Assembly (NCBI GenBank): GCA_963847735.1
Contig: CAWKAV010000025.1
Location: 1 to 55,699, forward strand
Direction of reading: 5' to 3'
Length of the DNA stretch: 55,699 nucleotides
Source: CAWKAV01 sp963847735
Lineage (GTDB): Bacteria; Desulfobacterota; Desulfuromonadia; Desulfuromonadales; BM103
The translations under genes were made by a program, and so were the position numbers. The notes under the pieces are model-generated. The model saw only the letters and a program-made list of their open reading frames with translations, was not told where the DNA came from and did not search any database. This document shows positions 32,502 through 42,357 of the stretch, in pieces; the stretch's first letter is position 1; the number at the start of each line of letters is the position of its first letter.

Positions 32502-33855
32502 ATGAATATACTCATTGTCGGGGCTGGTCAGGTCGGCTTTTTCCTCTGTGAGAGACTTTCCCTGGAAGGTCATGAGGTCACTTTGATCGACCGTGACCAG
32601 GAGCATCTCAATGCCGCCCAGGATCGTCTTAATGTGCTCGGCATCCTCGGCAATGGTGCCAGCGCCGAGACCATGGAGCTGGCCGGCATCAAGCAGGCGG
32701 ACATTGTCATGGCGGTCACTGATCTTGACGAAGTCAATATCCTGGCATGTCTGCTGGCGCGGGAGTACGGTGTCGGCAAGCGTATCGCCCGCGTCAAGAG
32801 CATCGATTACCTGAGCCGGGGAGCGGTCCTTTCCAAGGATAAACTGGGCATCGACCTGATGATCAATCCGGACGATGCCGTGGCTGACGAACTCTCCAAC
32901 CTGGCTGGCAGAGCCGGCACCTTTGACGTTGCAGAATTCGTCGACGGACAGATCCAGTTTCTCGGTTACCGCATCACGGAAGACAGTCCCTTATGTGATC
33001 TGACCCTGAAAGAACTTGGCGAAATTCGCGGCATGTATCGCTTCGTCGTCGTTGCCATCTCGCGCCATGGGCACACCATCATTCCCCGCGGCGACGACAT
33101 CATCCAGGTTGGCGACAGCATCTTCATCTTTGCCCACAAGGAAGAGCTGCCTGCCATCCAGTACCTGCTGCATATCAAGGAAGAAAAGCGCCGGGGCTGC
33201 AAACGGGCCTTCATTCTCGGCGGCGGCCGGATCGGTCTGCGCGTCGCCCGCAACCTGGAAGAGCGCGGCTTCAACGTCCGCCTGATAGAACGCGATCAGG
33301 AACGCTGCGAAAAGCTCTCGGCGCAGCTGAAAAAGACCATGATTATTCATGCCGAGGGGACCGACATCCGCGTGCTGCTTGATGAAGGCGTGGCCGATGC
33401 CGATGTCTTCATCGCCGTCACCGATAATGACGAGACCAACATCCTCTGTTCACTCCTCTGCAAGCGCCACGGTACGCATCGGACCCTCTGTCTGGTCAAC
33501 CGACCCGAATTTCTCGACCTGGCACCCTCACTGGGGGTTGATGCCTGTGTCTCGCCGCGGCTTTCGGCGGCGGGCGCTATCCTGAAGTTCGCACGCCGGG
33601 GCAATGTGATCTCCCTGGCAACTATCGAAGGCAGCAATTCTGAAGTATTGGAGATTGAAGTCAAATCCGGCAGTCAGCTTGTCAACATCCCGCTCAAGGA
33701 ACTGCACTTTCCGCGCGGAGCCATCATCGGCGCCATTGTTCATCAGAAGGGTTACGAAATCCCCGACGGTGAGAGCCGGCTCAAGGTTAGACGACCGGGT
33801 TTTGGTATTCGCTCTACCCGAGGCCCTTGCCAAGGTAGAAAGGTTCTTCGAATAG
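32502..33855 (+). CDS. trkA: Trk potassium uptake regulatory subunit TrkA (one frame break)
   Basis: This is a cytoplasmic K+ channel gating subunit of about 450 residues with two tandem RCK units. Rossmann motifs are ILIVGAGQVGFFLCERLSLE at the start and ILGGGRIGLRVARNLEERGF in the second half; each is followed by a TrkA-C domain. The start is ATG 32502, after CCAAGGAATACCAG. Near 33788 the frame must shift by one base so that DDRVLVFALPEALAKVERFF is read before TAG at 33853-33855; the unshifted reading runs on into trkH. trkH follows immediately at 33856, the usual partner. Confidence 0.92.
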
Positions 33856-35300
33856 ATGAACATCACTCTGACCCTGCGCATATTGGGCGCCTTGCTGCTC
33901 TTCCTGGCCATTGCCCTGCTATTGCCGGTGCCCTTCTCCTGGTTTTACAGACGACGGCGCGGCCAGCTCTTTCTTCATCTCGGCGTTCATTTCCGCAGCC
34001 TGTGGCGGACTGCTTTTCTACCTGTTCCGTTCCGAAACCGATCTCTCTGTTCGTGATGGCTTTGCCGTCGTCACTTTCGGCTGGACCCTGTTTGCGCTGT
34101 TCGGGGCGCTGCCCTTTGTTTTTTCCGGAGCAATCCCCTCCTATCTGGATGCTTTTTTCGAAACCATGAGCGGCTTCACCACCACCGGCTCAACGATTCT
34201 CACCAACATCGAAGCGCTCGCCACCAAGTCTTCTGCTGTGGCGTTCCCTGACCCAGTGGCTCGGCGGCATGGGGATCATTGTCCTCTCTCTTGCCATCCT
34301 GCCGATGCTCGGAGTCGGCGGCATGCAGCTGTTCAAGGCCGAAGTGCCCGGGCCAACCGCCGATCGACTCAAGCCACGCATTCAAGACACCGCCAAACTG
34401 CTCTGGGGAGTCTACGTTCTGCTCACTGGAGCGGAGGTCGTTCTGTTGATGGCCGGCGGCATGAGCTTCTTCGACGGCATCAACCACGCTTTTGCCACCA
34501 TGGCCACCGGCGGGTTTTCAACCCGAAACGCTTCTGTGGCCGCTTTCAACAGCGCCTATATCGACTGGGTCATTACCTTTTTCATGTTCCTGGCCGGGGT
34601 TAATTTTTCTCTCCACTATCTTGCCCTGCGCGGCCGGATCGGCGATTTTCTCCGCAACGAGGAGTTTCTGTTCTACTCCGGGCTGATCACCGCTGGGACG
34701 ATCCTGATTACGCTCTTCAACATGGGCACCACATACCCGAATTTTCTCGACAACCTGCGCTTCAGCGCCTTTCAGGTGGTCTCGATCATGACCACCACCG
34801 GCTTCGGCACTGCCGATTATGAACTCTGGCCAATCCTTTGCCAGTACCTGCTGGTTTTTTCCATGTTCATCGGCGGCTGCGCAGGATCTACGGGGGGCGG
34901 CATAAAGGTCGCCCGCATCCTGCTCCTGTTCAAGCACGCCCATGTTCAGGTCTTCCGCCTGATTCATCCCCGCGCCGTACGCCTCGTCAAACTCGGAGAA
35001 CGGCCAGTCGACAAGGAGGTCATGCAATCGATTCTCGGTTTTTTCGCTCTCTACCTGGGGGTCTTTGTCACCGCATCCTTCATCATGGCCGGAATCGGCA
35101 TGGATCTTACCTCGGCCGGGGTCTCGGTTATCGCCACTTTAGGCAACATCGGCCCTGGCTTGGGTTCGGTCGGACCAGTCGATAACTTCGCCCATGTTCC
35201 GGCCCTCGGAAAGCTGGTTCTTTCACTCTGCATGCTGCTGGGACGACTGGAACTTTTCACTGTGCTGGTTCTGGTTTTCCCGAGCTTCTGGCGAAAATGA
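33856..35300 (+). CDS. trkH: Trk potassium uptake channel TrkH (frame-disrupted)
   Basis: This is the membrane pore subunit of Trk, about 480 residues when joined. Recognisable parts are LFGALPFVFSGAIPSYLDAF and FETMSGFTTTGSTIL (first selectivity loop), WLGGMGIIVLSLAILPMLGV, GINHAFATMATGGFSTRN (second loop), IMTTTGFGTADYELWP (third loop), GGCAGSTGGGIKVARIL and TLGNIGPGLGSVGP (fourth loop). Two frame breaks are needed, near 33955 and near 34230. The ATG abuts the trkA stop. All four filter loops are intact in sequence, so the gene is probably functional and the breaks are sequencing errors. Confidence 0.9.
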
Positions 35301-35307
35301 GCAATCG

Positions 35308-36207
35308 ATGCCTCTCAAATCCACAGCAGCGATCTTCAAAAAGCTGCACTACCGGCTCCTTCTCTACCTGGTTGCCTTATTGATCATTGCCATGCCTGCC
35401 CGCACCACTCTCGAACATCATTTCCTCTATTTTCCAGAACCTCGCCAGGAGGCAACGCCGGCCACTGTGGGTCTGACCTATGAAGAGATTTCTTTTCAGG
35501 CAACCGACGGCACCCAACTCAACGGCTGGTTGGTCCCCGGTCGTTCCGGAGCACCGGTCGTGCTGTTCTGCATCGGCAACGCCGGCAACATCTCGCATCG
35601 CCTGGAGACATTGCAACTGCTCCATGAACTGGGGGTCGCAGTTTTTATCTTCAATTACAGGGGCTACGGGTTGAGTGCAGGCAAGACCAGCGAGTCGGGA
35701 ACCTATCAAGATGTTGCCGGCGCGATGAAACTACTTGAAAAACGTGGCTGGCCAGCGCAAAGAACGATCATTTTTGGGCGTTCACTCGGAGCCGCAATCG
35801 GCCTCGAAGCCGCCCTGCACAATCCGCCCGCCGGCTTGATCATGGAATCAGCCTTCACCTCGATTGCTGCCATGGGCCGATACCACTACCCTCTGCTCAA
35901 CCTCCTGCTGGGCTGGCTGATCAACGCAAAGTATGACAACCTTGAAAAAATCGGCGCATTGAGAAGTCCCCTTCTGCTCATCCACGGCCAGCTCGACACA
36001 ATCTGCCCGCCACAGATGGCAGAGCAGCTTTTCGCACGGGTGCTGGATAAAAAGCAGCTTCTCTGGCTTGCTGACGCCGACCACAATAATGGTTTTGTCG
36101 TCGGGGGGAAGATCTATCGGCAGGCTTTGAAGCAAGCCATCGCCGATTGGACCAACTTCACAAGTGATGTTGATCAACAGGAGATCTCGCCGGTCACAAA
36201 TCCCTGA
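35308..36207 (+). CDS. Membrane-anchored alpha/beta hydrolase (Bem46/YfhR-like)
   Basis: This is a 299-residue protein with one N-terminal membrane anchor (YRLLLYLVALLIIAMPARTT) and an alpha/beta-hydrolase fold. The nucleophile Ser lies in FGRSLGAAIGLEAAL, the oxyanion region in VLFCIGNAGNISHR, the Asp in LLIHGQLDTICPP and the His in ADADHNN. The start at ATG 35308 follows the trkH stop by seven bases. The substrate is unknown. Confidence 0.85.
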   Translation: MPLKSTAAIFKKLHYRLLLYLVALLIIAMPARTTLEHHFLYFPEPRQEATPATVGLTYEEISFQATDGTQLNGWLVPGRSGAPVVLFCIGNAGNISHRLETLQLLHELGVAVFIFNYRGYGLSAGKTSESGTYQDVAGAMKLLEKRGWPAQRTIIFGRSLGAAIGLEAALHNPPAGLIMESAFTSIAAMGRYHYPLLNLLLGWLINAKYDNLEKIGALRSPLLLIHGQLDTICPPQMAEQLFARVLDKKQLLWLADADHNNGFVVGGKIYRQALKQAIADWTNFTSDVDQQEISPVTNP

Positions 36208-36290
36208 AGCCCGGGCCGATTCGGCGTAACCTCAAGCGAATAAATCCACACGCTCTATTTCACGTTATTGACACACTTCATGTCATACTC

Positions 36291-36325
36291 AAAAAAAAGG
36301 CCCCCAACCAGTGGTTGGGGGCTCC
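36291..36325 (-). terminator. Strong terminator of the response-regulator gene
   Basis: GCCCCCAACC (36300-36309) pairs perfectly with GGTTGGGGGC (36313-36322); on the minus strand it is followed by eight T residues. It lies 165 bases beyond the stop of the BTAD response regulator. The rest of 36208-36489 holds no supported gene. Confidence 0.9.
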
Positions 36326-36489
36326 CCTAATGAATCAGATTACAATTTATTCTCTTCGTACCAACTAATCGAGCCTGCAAACAAAAACGGAGGTTTTGCA
36401 CGTATCATACACACCACTTCTCAAAATCTTCTCACAATGACTGCCGTCTCTGCAGAAAATTGGCACTATTCAGAATCAATTTCAATTTT

Positions 36490-37704
36490 TCAATTATCCG
36501 TCAACCACCCCGGTGCGGGTTTTCCTTTCAGAAAGCCTTGCAATATCTCATGAATCTCCTTCTCGGCAAAGTTTTCCCTGTTCAGGGCGTCACTGTACTG
36601 CTTGAGGATCTGCTGGGCTTGTCCCTGGTGTTCCTGAGCAAGGCTCAACTGATAGAGCAATCGGACAACGCCGTCGTTGGCGGGCTCGTAGCGCAAAGCC
36701 TCTCGCAACAGGCTTGCGGCTGGCTGATAACGTTTGTTTTCGGCCAGCAGCCGGGCAAAGGTTATGCTGGCCTGCAGGAAGAGCTGTTCCAGCTCATCCT
36801 GATAAGCAACGGCGATATCGCTGCCGAAATTCCCCGGCTGAAACCTCCCTTGCCAGAGACTGAAGGCAGAGGAAAAAGCCATTTCAGCCAGCCAGAATTC
36901 ACGGGCAACAACCTGCTGGGAACCTTGACGTGCCAGACGGTGAAATTCGTGGGCATCAATCCGGGCGTTTTCCAGGCTGAGGAAGCCTCGCTTGACAACC
37001 AGGTATTTTTTGCTGTCGAAGGGATCCAGAATCTCTTCAAGGGTGCGACGCACACGCGACAAAAGGGAATCGAAACTGGAACGGGACCGCGCTGGAGTGC
37101 TGTCGGGCCATATTTCAGCCTGAACCGCCTCCTGGGCAATGCTGCCTGCAGGGACCCCCACCAGTATTGACATGAGGTGACGCTGCGCCGGGCTGAAATC
37201 TTCAGTCCAGGACAAACGACGATCGGCAAAATGCAATTCGCATTTCCCCAGAGTCTTCACCATAAGAACTTCAGGACGTCCCGTTGCCAGGGCACTGTTT
37301 TCTGTTGCATGGGCTATGTTTTTTTGGTTTCTGCCCCGGCGTAACAAGGCCTTGACGCGAGCGACCAGAAGCTTCGGAGAGAAAGGTTTGGTCATGTAGT
37401 CATCGGCGCCGACTTCAAGCCCTGCAAGAATGTCTTCTTCTTCTGCCTGACCGGTCAGCATAAGCACAGGCAGATTGCTCATCCAGGGATCACGCCGTAT
37501 GGACCGGCAGATATCAAGACCACTCAGGTCGGGGAGATTGAGGTCAAGGACAACCACTTCGGGCCGCTCTTCCTCAAGCTGTCGCAGACCCGCCTCACCA
37601 CTCTGAGCCACCGAAACCCGGCAATCCGCCTTGCTCAGACATGAGAAAAGCAGTTCGCAGACGCGGCTGTCGTCCTCGATCACAAGAATGTGCGGCTTAT
37701 CCAT
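36490..37704 (-). CDS. Response regulator with OmpR-like and BTAD output domains
   Basis: This is a 404-residue regulator. Its receiver has acidic residues in ILVIEDDSRV, phosphoacceptor Asp in VVVLDLNLPDLSG (about residue 54), Thr in LMLTGQAE and Lys in YMTKPFSPKLLVARV. A winged-helix segment (about 150-235) shows FSPAQRHLMSILVG and SLLSRVRRTLEEIL. The C-terminal 150 residues are a bacterial transcriptional activator (BTAD, TPR-like) domain with AYQDELEQLFLQASITFARL and RYEPANDGVVRLLYQLSLAQ. This resembles SARP-type regulators with an added receiver. No partner histidine kinase is in the window, so its signal and targets are unknown. Confidence 0.88.
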   Translation of the reverse strand: MDKPHILVIEDDSRVCELLFSCLSKADCRVSVAQSGEAGLRQLEEERPEVVVLDLNLPDLSGLDICRSIRRDPWMSNLPVLMLTGQAEEEDILAGLEVGADDYMTKPFSPKLLVARVKALLRRGRNQKNIAHATENSALATGRPEVLMVKTLGKCELHFADRRLSWTEDFSPAQRHLMSILVGVPAGSIAQEAVQAEIWPDSTPARSRSSFDSLLSRVRRTLEEILDPFDSKKYLVVKRGFLSLENARIDAHEFHRLARQGSQQVVAREFWLAEMAFSSAFSLWQGRFQPGNFGSDIAVAYQDELEQLFLQASITFARLLAENKRYQPAASLLREALRYEPANDGVVRLLYQLSLAQEHQGQAQQILKQYSDALNRENFAEKEIHEILQGFLKGKPAPGWLTDN

Positions 37705-37749
37705 AAAGGGCCTCCTGATGTGCTGTCCCAGCCCGGGAAAGTGCCAATT

Positions 37750-38511
37750 TTAACGTAACAGGACAAAACCCATCTGGCGGCCCGTCCTGCCCTGGTCACG
37801 CCTGTAAGAGAAGAAGGCTTCCTTGTGACAACAGGTACACTCCTGAACGATATCTACGGCCGTTCGTGCAATGCCGGCCACATCAAACTGCAGCAGGCAA
37901 CTCTTCTGCAAATCAAGTTGCCAGTGACCGAGACTCACTTCTGTTGTGATCTCTTCCCAGTGACCACTCCCTTGTCGAAAAGCATCCCGCACCGGTCGAT
38001 CGACTTCGTAGTTGTGAGCGGCAATACCCGGACCGATGGCGGCACGAAGATCAGGCGGCTGGCAACCAAAGATTTCCTGCATCGCTTGAACGGTACGGAT
38101 CAGCAGACCCGCCGCAGTACCACGCCAGCCAAGATGAACCACGCCGGCAACGTGTTTTTTCTGATCGTAGAGCACGACCGGGAAGCAATCCGCGACCAGA
38201 ATTCCGAGCAGGACATTGCGTTGATTGGTGATGATCGCATCACTATCGACACGTTGAAAATGGGAGACATCGGGGTTGGGTTGATCAATGACCAGAATCT
38301 CACTGCCATGAACCTGATTGACGGTAAGAAGCATATGGGGTTCCAGATCAAAGGCTCTGGCGACCGCAGCACGGTTGGCCTCCACCTGCGAGCTCTGGTC
38401 TCCGGAACCGAAACCAAGGTTAAGGGAGTTGAAGGGCGGTCGACTGCTGCCGCCGTTACGGGTGGTAAAACCGGCAGCCAGACGACTCTGGTCTGCCCAG
38501 TCAGGCTGCAA
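37750..38511 (-). CDS. pgeF: Peptidoglycan editing factor / purine nucleoside phosphorylase-like PgeF (YlmD family)
   Basis: This is a 253-residue protein of the DUF152 (multicopper polyphenol oxidase-like laccase) family. The metal ligands appear in VNQVHGSEI, VADCFPVVLYD and VHLGWRGTAAGL. In characterised members it removes L-Ser wrongly built into stem peptides or phosphorolyses nucleosides. The start is weak: TTG 38511 is the only start-like codon after an in-frame stop. It lies directly downstream of rluD on the same strand, the usual gene order. Confidence 0.9.
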   Translation of the reverse strand: MQPDWADQSRLAAGFTTRNGGSSRPPFNSLNLGFGSGDQSSQVEANRAAVARAFDLEPHMLLTVNQVHGSEILVIDQPNPDVSHFQRVDSDAIITNQRNVLLGILVADCFPVVLYDQKKHVAGVVHLGWRGTAAGLLIRTVQAMQEIFGCQPPDLRAAIGPGIAAHNYEVDRPVRDAFRQGSGHWEEITTEVSLGHWQLDLQKSCLLQFDVAGIARTAVDIVQECTCCHKEAFFSYRRDQGRTGRQMGFVLLR

Positions 38512-38521
38512 ATAATGGAGC

Positions 38522-39568
38522 TTACCCTGTTTGAACTGTTTTCATGCGAAGCCATTTCAACCGGACCTGCATAGTGCGGGATGACGAGGTCGGTAGGTTT
38601 GTGGTTATACTTATTTTCGAGATAATCGAGCAAGCCCAGCAACTCCGGGGGCAGTTCGGACTGAAAGAGCATGGCCCTGCCGTCGGGATGTTCAAAACCG
38701 AGTTGCCAGGCATGCAGGAACTGGCGGTCCAGACCGGCTCACCATTTGCCGCACAGTCACATCGTTCGATCGCCTTGGTCCGACTGGCGCCGCCATAGAG
38801 AGGGTCGCCGACGACCGGACAGTTCATGCTCGGACAGGTGAACCCTGATCTGATGGGTCCGACCGGTTTCCAGCCGCAGATCCAACGAGGGTCAAGCGAT
38901 CCTCTTCATAACGTCGCAGGACCTGCCAATGGGTGACAGCATGCCGACTGATACGCGCGACGGCAGACATTTTCTTGCGATGAAGAGGATGTCTGCCGAT
39001 CGGTTGATCTATGGTGCCCTTCGACTCCGGAATAAGTGCCATAAACGAGGGCCCGGTAACGTCGCTGAATTGTATGGGCTTTGAACTGCCGGGCCAGATA
39101 CTGATGGGTTCGGTCGTCCTTGGTTGCAACCATCACTCCGGAAGTGTCCTTGTCGAGCCGGTGCACGATACCGGGACGCAGTTCCCCGCCGATTCCGGAG
39201 AGATCCTTGCAATGATGCAGCAAAGCGTTCACCAGCGTGCCCCCCTGATGCCCCGGAGCGGGGTGAACCACAAAATGAGCGGGTTTGTTGACAACAATCA
39301 GGGCGGAATCTTCATAAAGGATCGCCAGAGGAATCGACTCTGCCTGGGCTGAGGCGGCTACCGGTTCCGGCAGAATGACACAGACGATTTCTCCCCCTCG
39401 CAGCTTGAAACCGGCTTTACTTGTGAAACCATCCAGCGTGATGGCCCCCTCATCAATCAGACGCTTGATCTGTGAGCGGGTCAGTTCCGGCAAGCTGTCG
39501 TCCAGAAATCGATCCAGGCGCACCGCAACATGGTCGGCAGTGACCTGAAGACAGAAGGTCCCGGACAT
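38522..39568 (-). CDS. rluD: 23S rRNA pseudouridine synthase, RluD-like (frame-disrupted)
   Basis: This is a pseudouridine synthase of about 330 residues when joined. An S4 domain (VAVRLDRFLDDSLPELTRSQ, KRLIDEGAI) precedes the catalytic domain with ILYEDSALIVVNKPAHFVVH and the catalytic Asp in GIVHRLDKDTSGVMV. The frame breaks near 39035 (after RYRALVYGT), near 38875 (before the family motif GRTHQIRVHL) and near 38720. Downstream pieces (VVGDPLYGGASRTKAIERCD, LLGLLDYLENKYNHKPTDLV) continue the family alignment. It starts at ATG 39568 and is followed by pgeF. The exact C-terminus is uncertain because of the breaks. Confidence 0.85.
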
Positions 39569-39573
39569 GTAAT

Positions 39574-39843
39574 TTACCAGATCGAACTCTCGATCTTTCC
39601 GGCCTGCTTGATCATGACATCGACGATCGCCCGATCGTAAAGATGCATACGGTCACTCAGGTCAGGTGAAACCCGTCCCTAAAAGTGATCGCGGCCCTCT
39701 TCCAGCTCATCGGCCAGAACTTCAAATACCGAGTCGTTCTTGATGCCTTCCTTGACCTTTTCCGGGTTATAGAGGGCAATATCCGAAACAATGGCACGGG
39801 CTAAACGAAACGCCAGCTTGGGGTTGTCTACCAGTTTGGCCAT
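39574..39843 (-). CDS. Small conserved protein interrupted by an in-frame amber codon
   Basis: From ATG 39843 (GGAGGTCTC upstream) the reading is MAKLVDNPKLAFRLARAIVS, then DIALYNPEKVKEGIKND and LADELEEGRDHF, ending at TAG (39679-39681). The same frame continues without loss as GRVSPDLSDRMHLYDRAIVD and VMIKQAGKIESSIW to TAA at 39574-39576, six bases before rluD. The full length would be 89 residues, which fits a small deltaproteobacterial family of unknown function that I recall from Geobacter-like genomes. The TAG is most likely a point change from CAG or AAG, or a sequencing error. The whole unit is placed as the gene before rluD. Confidence 0.65.
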
Positions 39844-39900
39844 GAGACCTCCGCTTTTGCATTCAAGATATTATTTCTCGGGTGGACTGCACCCGGAGCC

Positions 39901-41316
39901 TTATTCCCCGGAAGGCACAGCAACGTACAGGCTCGTTTCGCCACGCTGCAGAAGCAGCAAGGCGATGTCTTTCACTCTGATCCGTTGTCGGGCCGCACGC
40001 ACGTCAGCCAGAGAGCTGACAGCATGATGATTGATCGCCAGAACGCGGTCCCCAGCAAGAACGCCTGCCTTGGCAGCAACACTGTCCAGCTCAACCACAG
40101 AGACATTAACGCCTTGATCATGTTCCTCAAAGCGCATGCCGAGCCATGGCAAAAAGCCTTCATCGTGCGGCTGTGCAACAGGTTGCGCTCCTTCTTCACG
40201 TGCCACGATGACCACGTCAAGAGTCAGGCGTTTTCCTTCTCGCAGGACTTCGAGCGGCAGCGCCTTGCCAAGCGGGGAACTGGCAACCAGCAATTGCAGC
40301 TCTTTAACACCACGGACCGGTTTTCCGGCCAGGTTGAGCAACACATCACCACGCTGCAAACCGGCTTTTGCGGCGGGCGTCCCCGGCAACACCCGGGTGA
40401 CGAGAGCGCCGGTCACCCGGTCCAGTCCGAACGACTCGGCAAGGGCCGCATCCAGGGGTTGGATACTGACTCCCAGCCAGCCACGGGTGACTTCACCGGA
40501 ACTGATCAGTTGATCGGCAATGAGCCTGGCCATGTTGATCGGTATGGCAAAACCGATGCCCTGGCCACTGGCGACAATGGCGGTATTCACCCCGACCACT
40601 TCACCGTAAATATTCAGCAGAGGGCCACCCGAATTGCCCGGGTTGATAGAAGCATCAGTCTGAATAAAATTTTCATAATCCTCAATCCCGACATCGGTCC
40701 GTCCGGTCGCGGAAATCACGCCGACCGTCAGAGTGCTGTCAAGACCAAAGGGATTGCCAATGGCCAGGGCCCACTGCCCAACCTTGAGCAGATCCGAATC
40801 ACCAAGCACCGCAACCGGGAGGGGCTCCCTGGCGTCGATCTTGATAACCGCCACATCCGTCTTCGGGTCCGAGCCAACCACCTGGCCGGGGAAAACCCGC
40901 TGATCGGTGAGGCGCACCTTGATCTGTTCCGCGCCGGAGACCACATGATCGTTGGTCAGGATATAACCATCCTCACTGAGGATGAATCCTGAACCGAGAC
41001 TGCGCTCCCGCTGCTGCTGCGGCGTGCGGAACAGTTCGCCAAAAAACTCTTCAAACAGCGGGCTGATCCGGTCAAGCTTGCGCACCCGCTCGGCGCGGAT
41101 GTTCACAACCGCCGGAGTCACTTTTTGCGACACCTCTATAAATGCCTGTTGTGAGAGCAGTAACTCCGGGGCAGGAGCGGCAACCGGCGGAGGAGACTCT
41201 ACCTGGCGAACGGAGCTCGTCAGGCTGGCTTCCTGTTGTTCGTTGCAACCGGCAACCATTAGCCACGGCAACACCAGCAACAGGCTTCCGGTTAATCTTG
41301 CAAAGAACCCAAGCAT
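39901..41316 (-). CDS. DegP/HtrA-type periplasmic serine protease, lipoprotein form
   Basis: This is a 471-residue protease with chaperone-like PDZ domains. The start at ATG 41316 gives a signal sequence with lipobox VAGC-N, so it is probably lipid-anchored. The trypsin-like domain has its His in ILTNDHVVSGAEQI, Asp in DPKTDVAVIKID and Ser in NPGNSGGPLLN; LGSGFILSEDGYILT is typical. Two PDZ domains follow (ALVTRVLPGTPAAKAGLQRG and VVELDSVAAKAGVLAGDRVL). A role in degrading misfolded envelope proteins is expected. The gene is monocistronic on the minus strand. Confidence 0.93.
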   Translation of the reverse strand: MLGFFARLTGSLLLVLPWLMVAGCNEQQEASLTSSVRQVESPPPVAAPAPELLLSQQAFIEVSQKVTPAVVNIRAERVRKLDRISPLFEEFFGELFRTPQQQRERSLGSGFILSEDGYILTNDHVVSGAEQIKVRLTDQRVFPGQVVGSDPKTDVAVIKIDAREPLPVAVLGDSDLLKVGQWALAIGNPFGLDSTLTVGVISATGRTDVGIEDYENFIQTDASINPGNSGGPLLNIYGEVVGVNTAIVASGQGIGFAIPINMARLIADQLISSGEVTRGWLGVSIQPLDAALAESFGLDRVTGALVTRVLPGTPAAKAGLQRGDVLLNLAGKPVRGVKELQLLVASSPLGKALPLEVLREGKRLTLDVVIVAREEGAQPVAQPHDEGFLPWLGMRFEEHDQGVNVSVVELDSVAAKAGVLAGDRVLAINHHAVSSLADVRAARQRIRVKDIALLLLQRGETSLYVAVPSGE

Positions 41317-41449
41317 CTGACTTTCAATCCCTTCAAGAATTTGTCGGACGTAACAGCCGGTTTCACAGTAGCCCACGGTGGGCCCGACAGCCTTCTTGCT
41401 ACAACTCAGCACGTTAGCGAAAACAGACCCTTATGTCAATCCGGACGAG

Positions 41450-42227
41450 TCATCCGCCAATAGGAAGAGACGGTTCTGAATCTATCAAGGCAAGAAGCTC
41501 CTCGTGGTCACCTTGCCAGTCCGCTTTAAACCGCACACCCGGCCGTTTGATGCACCATGGTGTCAACAAGCAGGTCTGCATGCCAACCTGACTGGCGGAG
41601 AGATCGTGCAAAGTGTCGTTGCCGACCATCAGGCAGGCTTGTGCCGGGAGCCGCAGATGGTCGAGAAGCTCCCCAAAAAAGTCCGGGTTTGGCTTGCAGA
41701 AATGCGCAGTTTCATAGGCCGTCACATGATGAAACGCTTCTCTATCCAGCTCTCCCCAAGTCAGGCGTGCATCGATTACGACTCGGGGGAAAATCGGATT
41801 TGTCGCCAGAACAACCTTCCAGCCCCTGGCCCGCGACGCTTCGATCAGCCGCGGAGATAAGGGGTGTCCTGTCACCAGGGGCCTGAAAGCGGCCAGATCG
41901 TTTCGGTAAAATTGTTCGAGACACTCCGCATAGCGTTCCGGAGAGACAGACAACTCAACATCGAGAATCTGCAGGAGGAGGCTCTCCAGCGTTCGGTCGG
42001 CATCGGTGTTTGCAAACATTGCAGCGACGGCATCATGCAACGCCTGGGTCGCCCGTAAGGGGCTGACCTGGTCACTCATGTACTCCGTCAAACGATGCAG
42101 GTAGCGTCGGGACAAATTGATTCATGTCAACATCGATCAGGGTGCCATCGAGGTCGAAAAGAACCGCCTGGATATTGCCCAGATCGATCGTTTTACGCCT
42201 GGAGAGATTGAATAAGGACCGAATCAT
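41450..42227 (-). CDS. HAD-superfamily phosphatase (one frame break)
   Basis: This is a HAD hydrolase of about 258 residues. The nucleophile motif FDLDGTLIDVDMN is read in one frame from ATG 42227, and the rest, beginning YLHRLTEYMSDQVSPLRATQ, in another, so the frame breaks near 42108. Motif II is VVLATNPIFPR, motif III Lys KPNPDFFGELL and motif IV VGNDTLHDLSASQVGM. The substrate is unknown. It is divergent from elbB. Confidence 0.85.
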
Positions 42228-42357
42228 GGTTGTCAGGATATCACGATCAGCCAGACAACGACCAGTGCACACTTCCAACAACCTTGACATGCAGGAATTT
42301 TTCTTTAATCTTGACAGGAGTTGAACCTTGTCATCAGAACATTTCAGGAGGAGACAC

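Noticed and set aside
39679..39681. In-frame TAG considered as a pyrrolysine codon
   Set aside because: The family is not a methylamine methyltransferase, no pyl genes or PYLIS-like structure are visible, and a single substitution explains it.
40136..40992. Long plus-strand readings opposite the HtrA gene
   Set aside because: They are antisense shadows of a protease with a complete catalytic triad.
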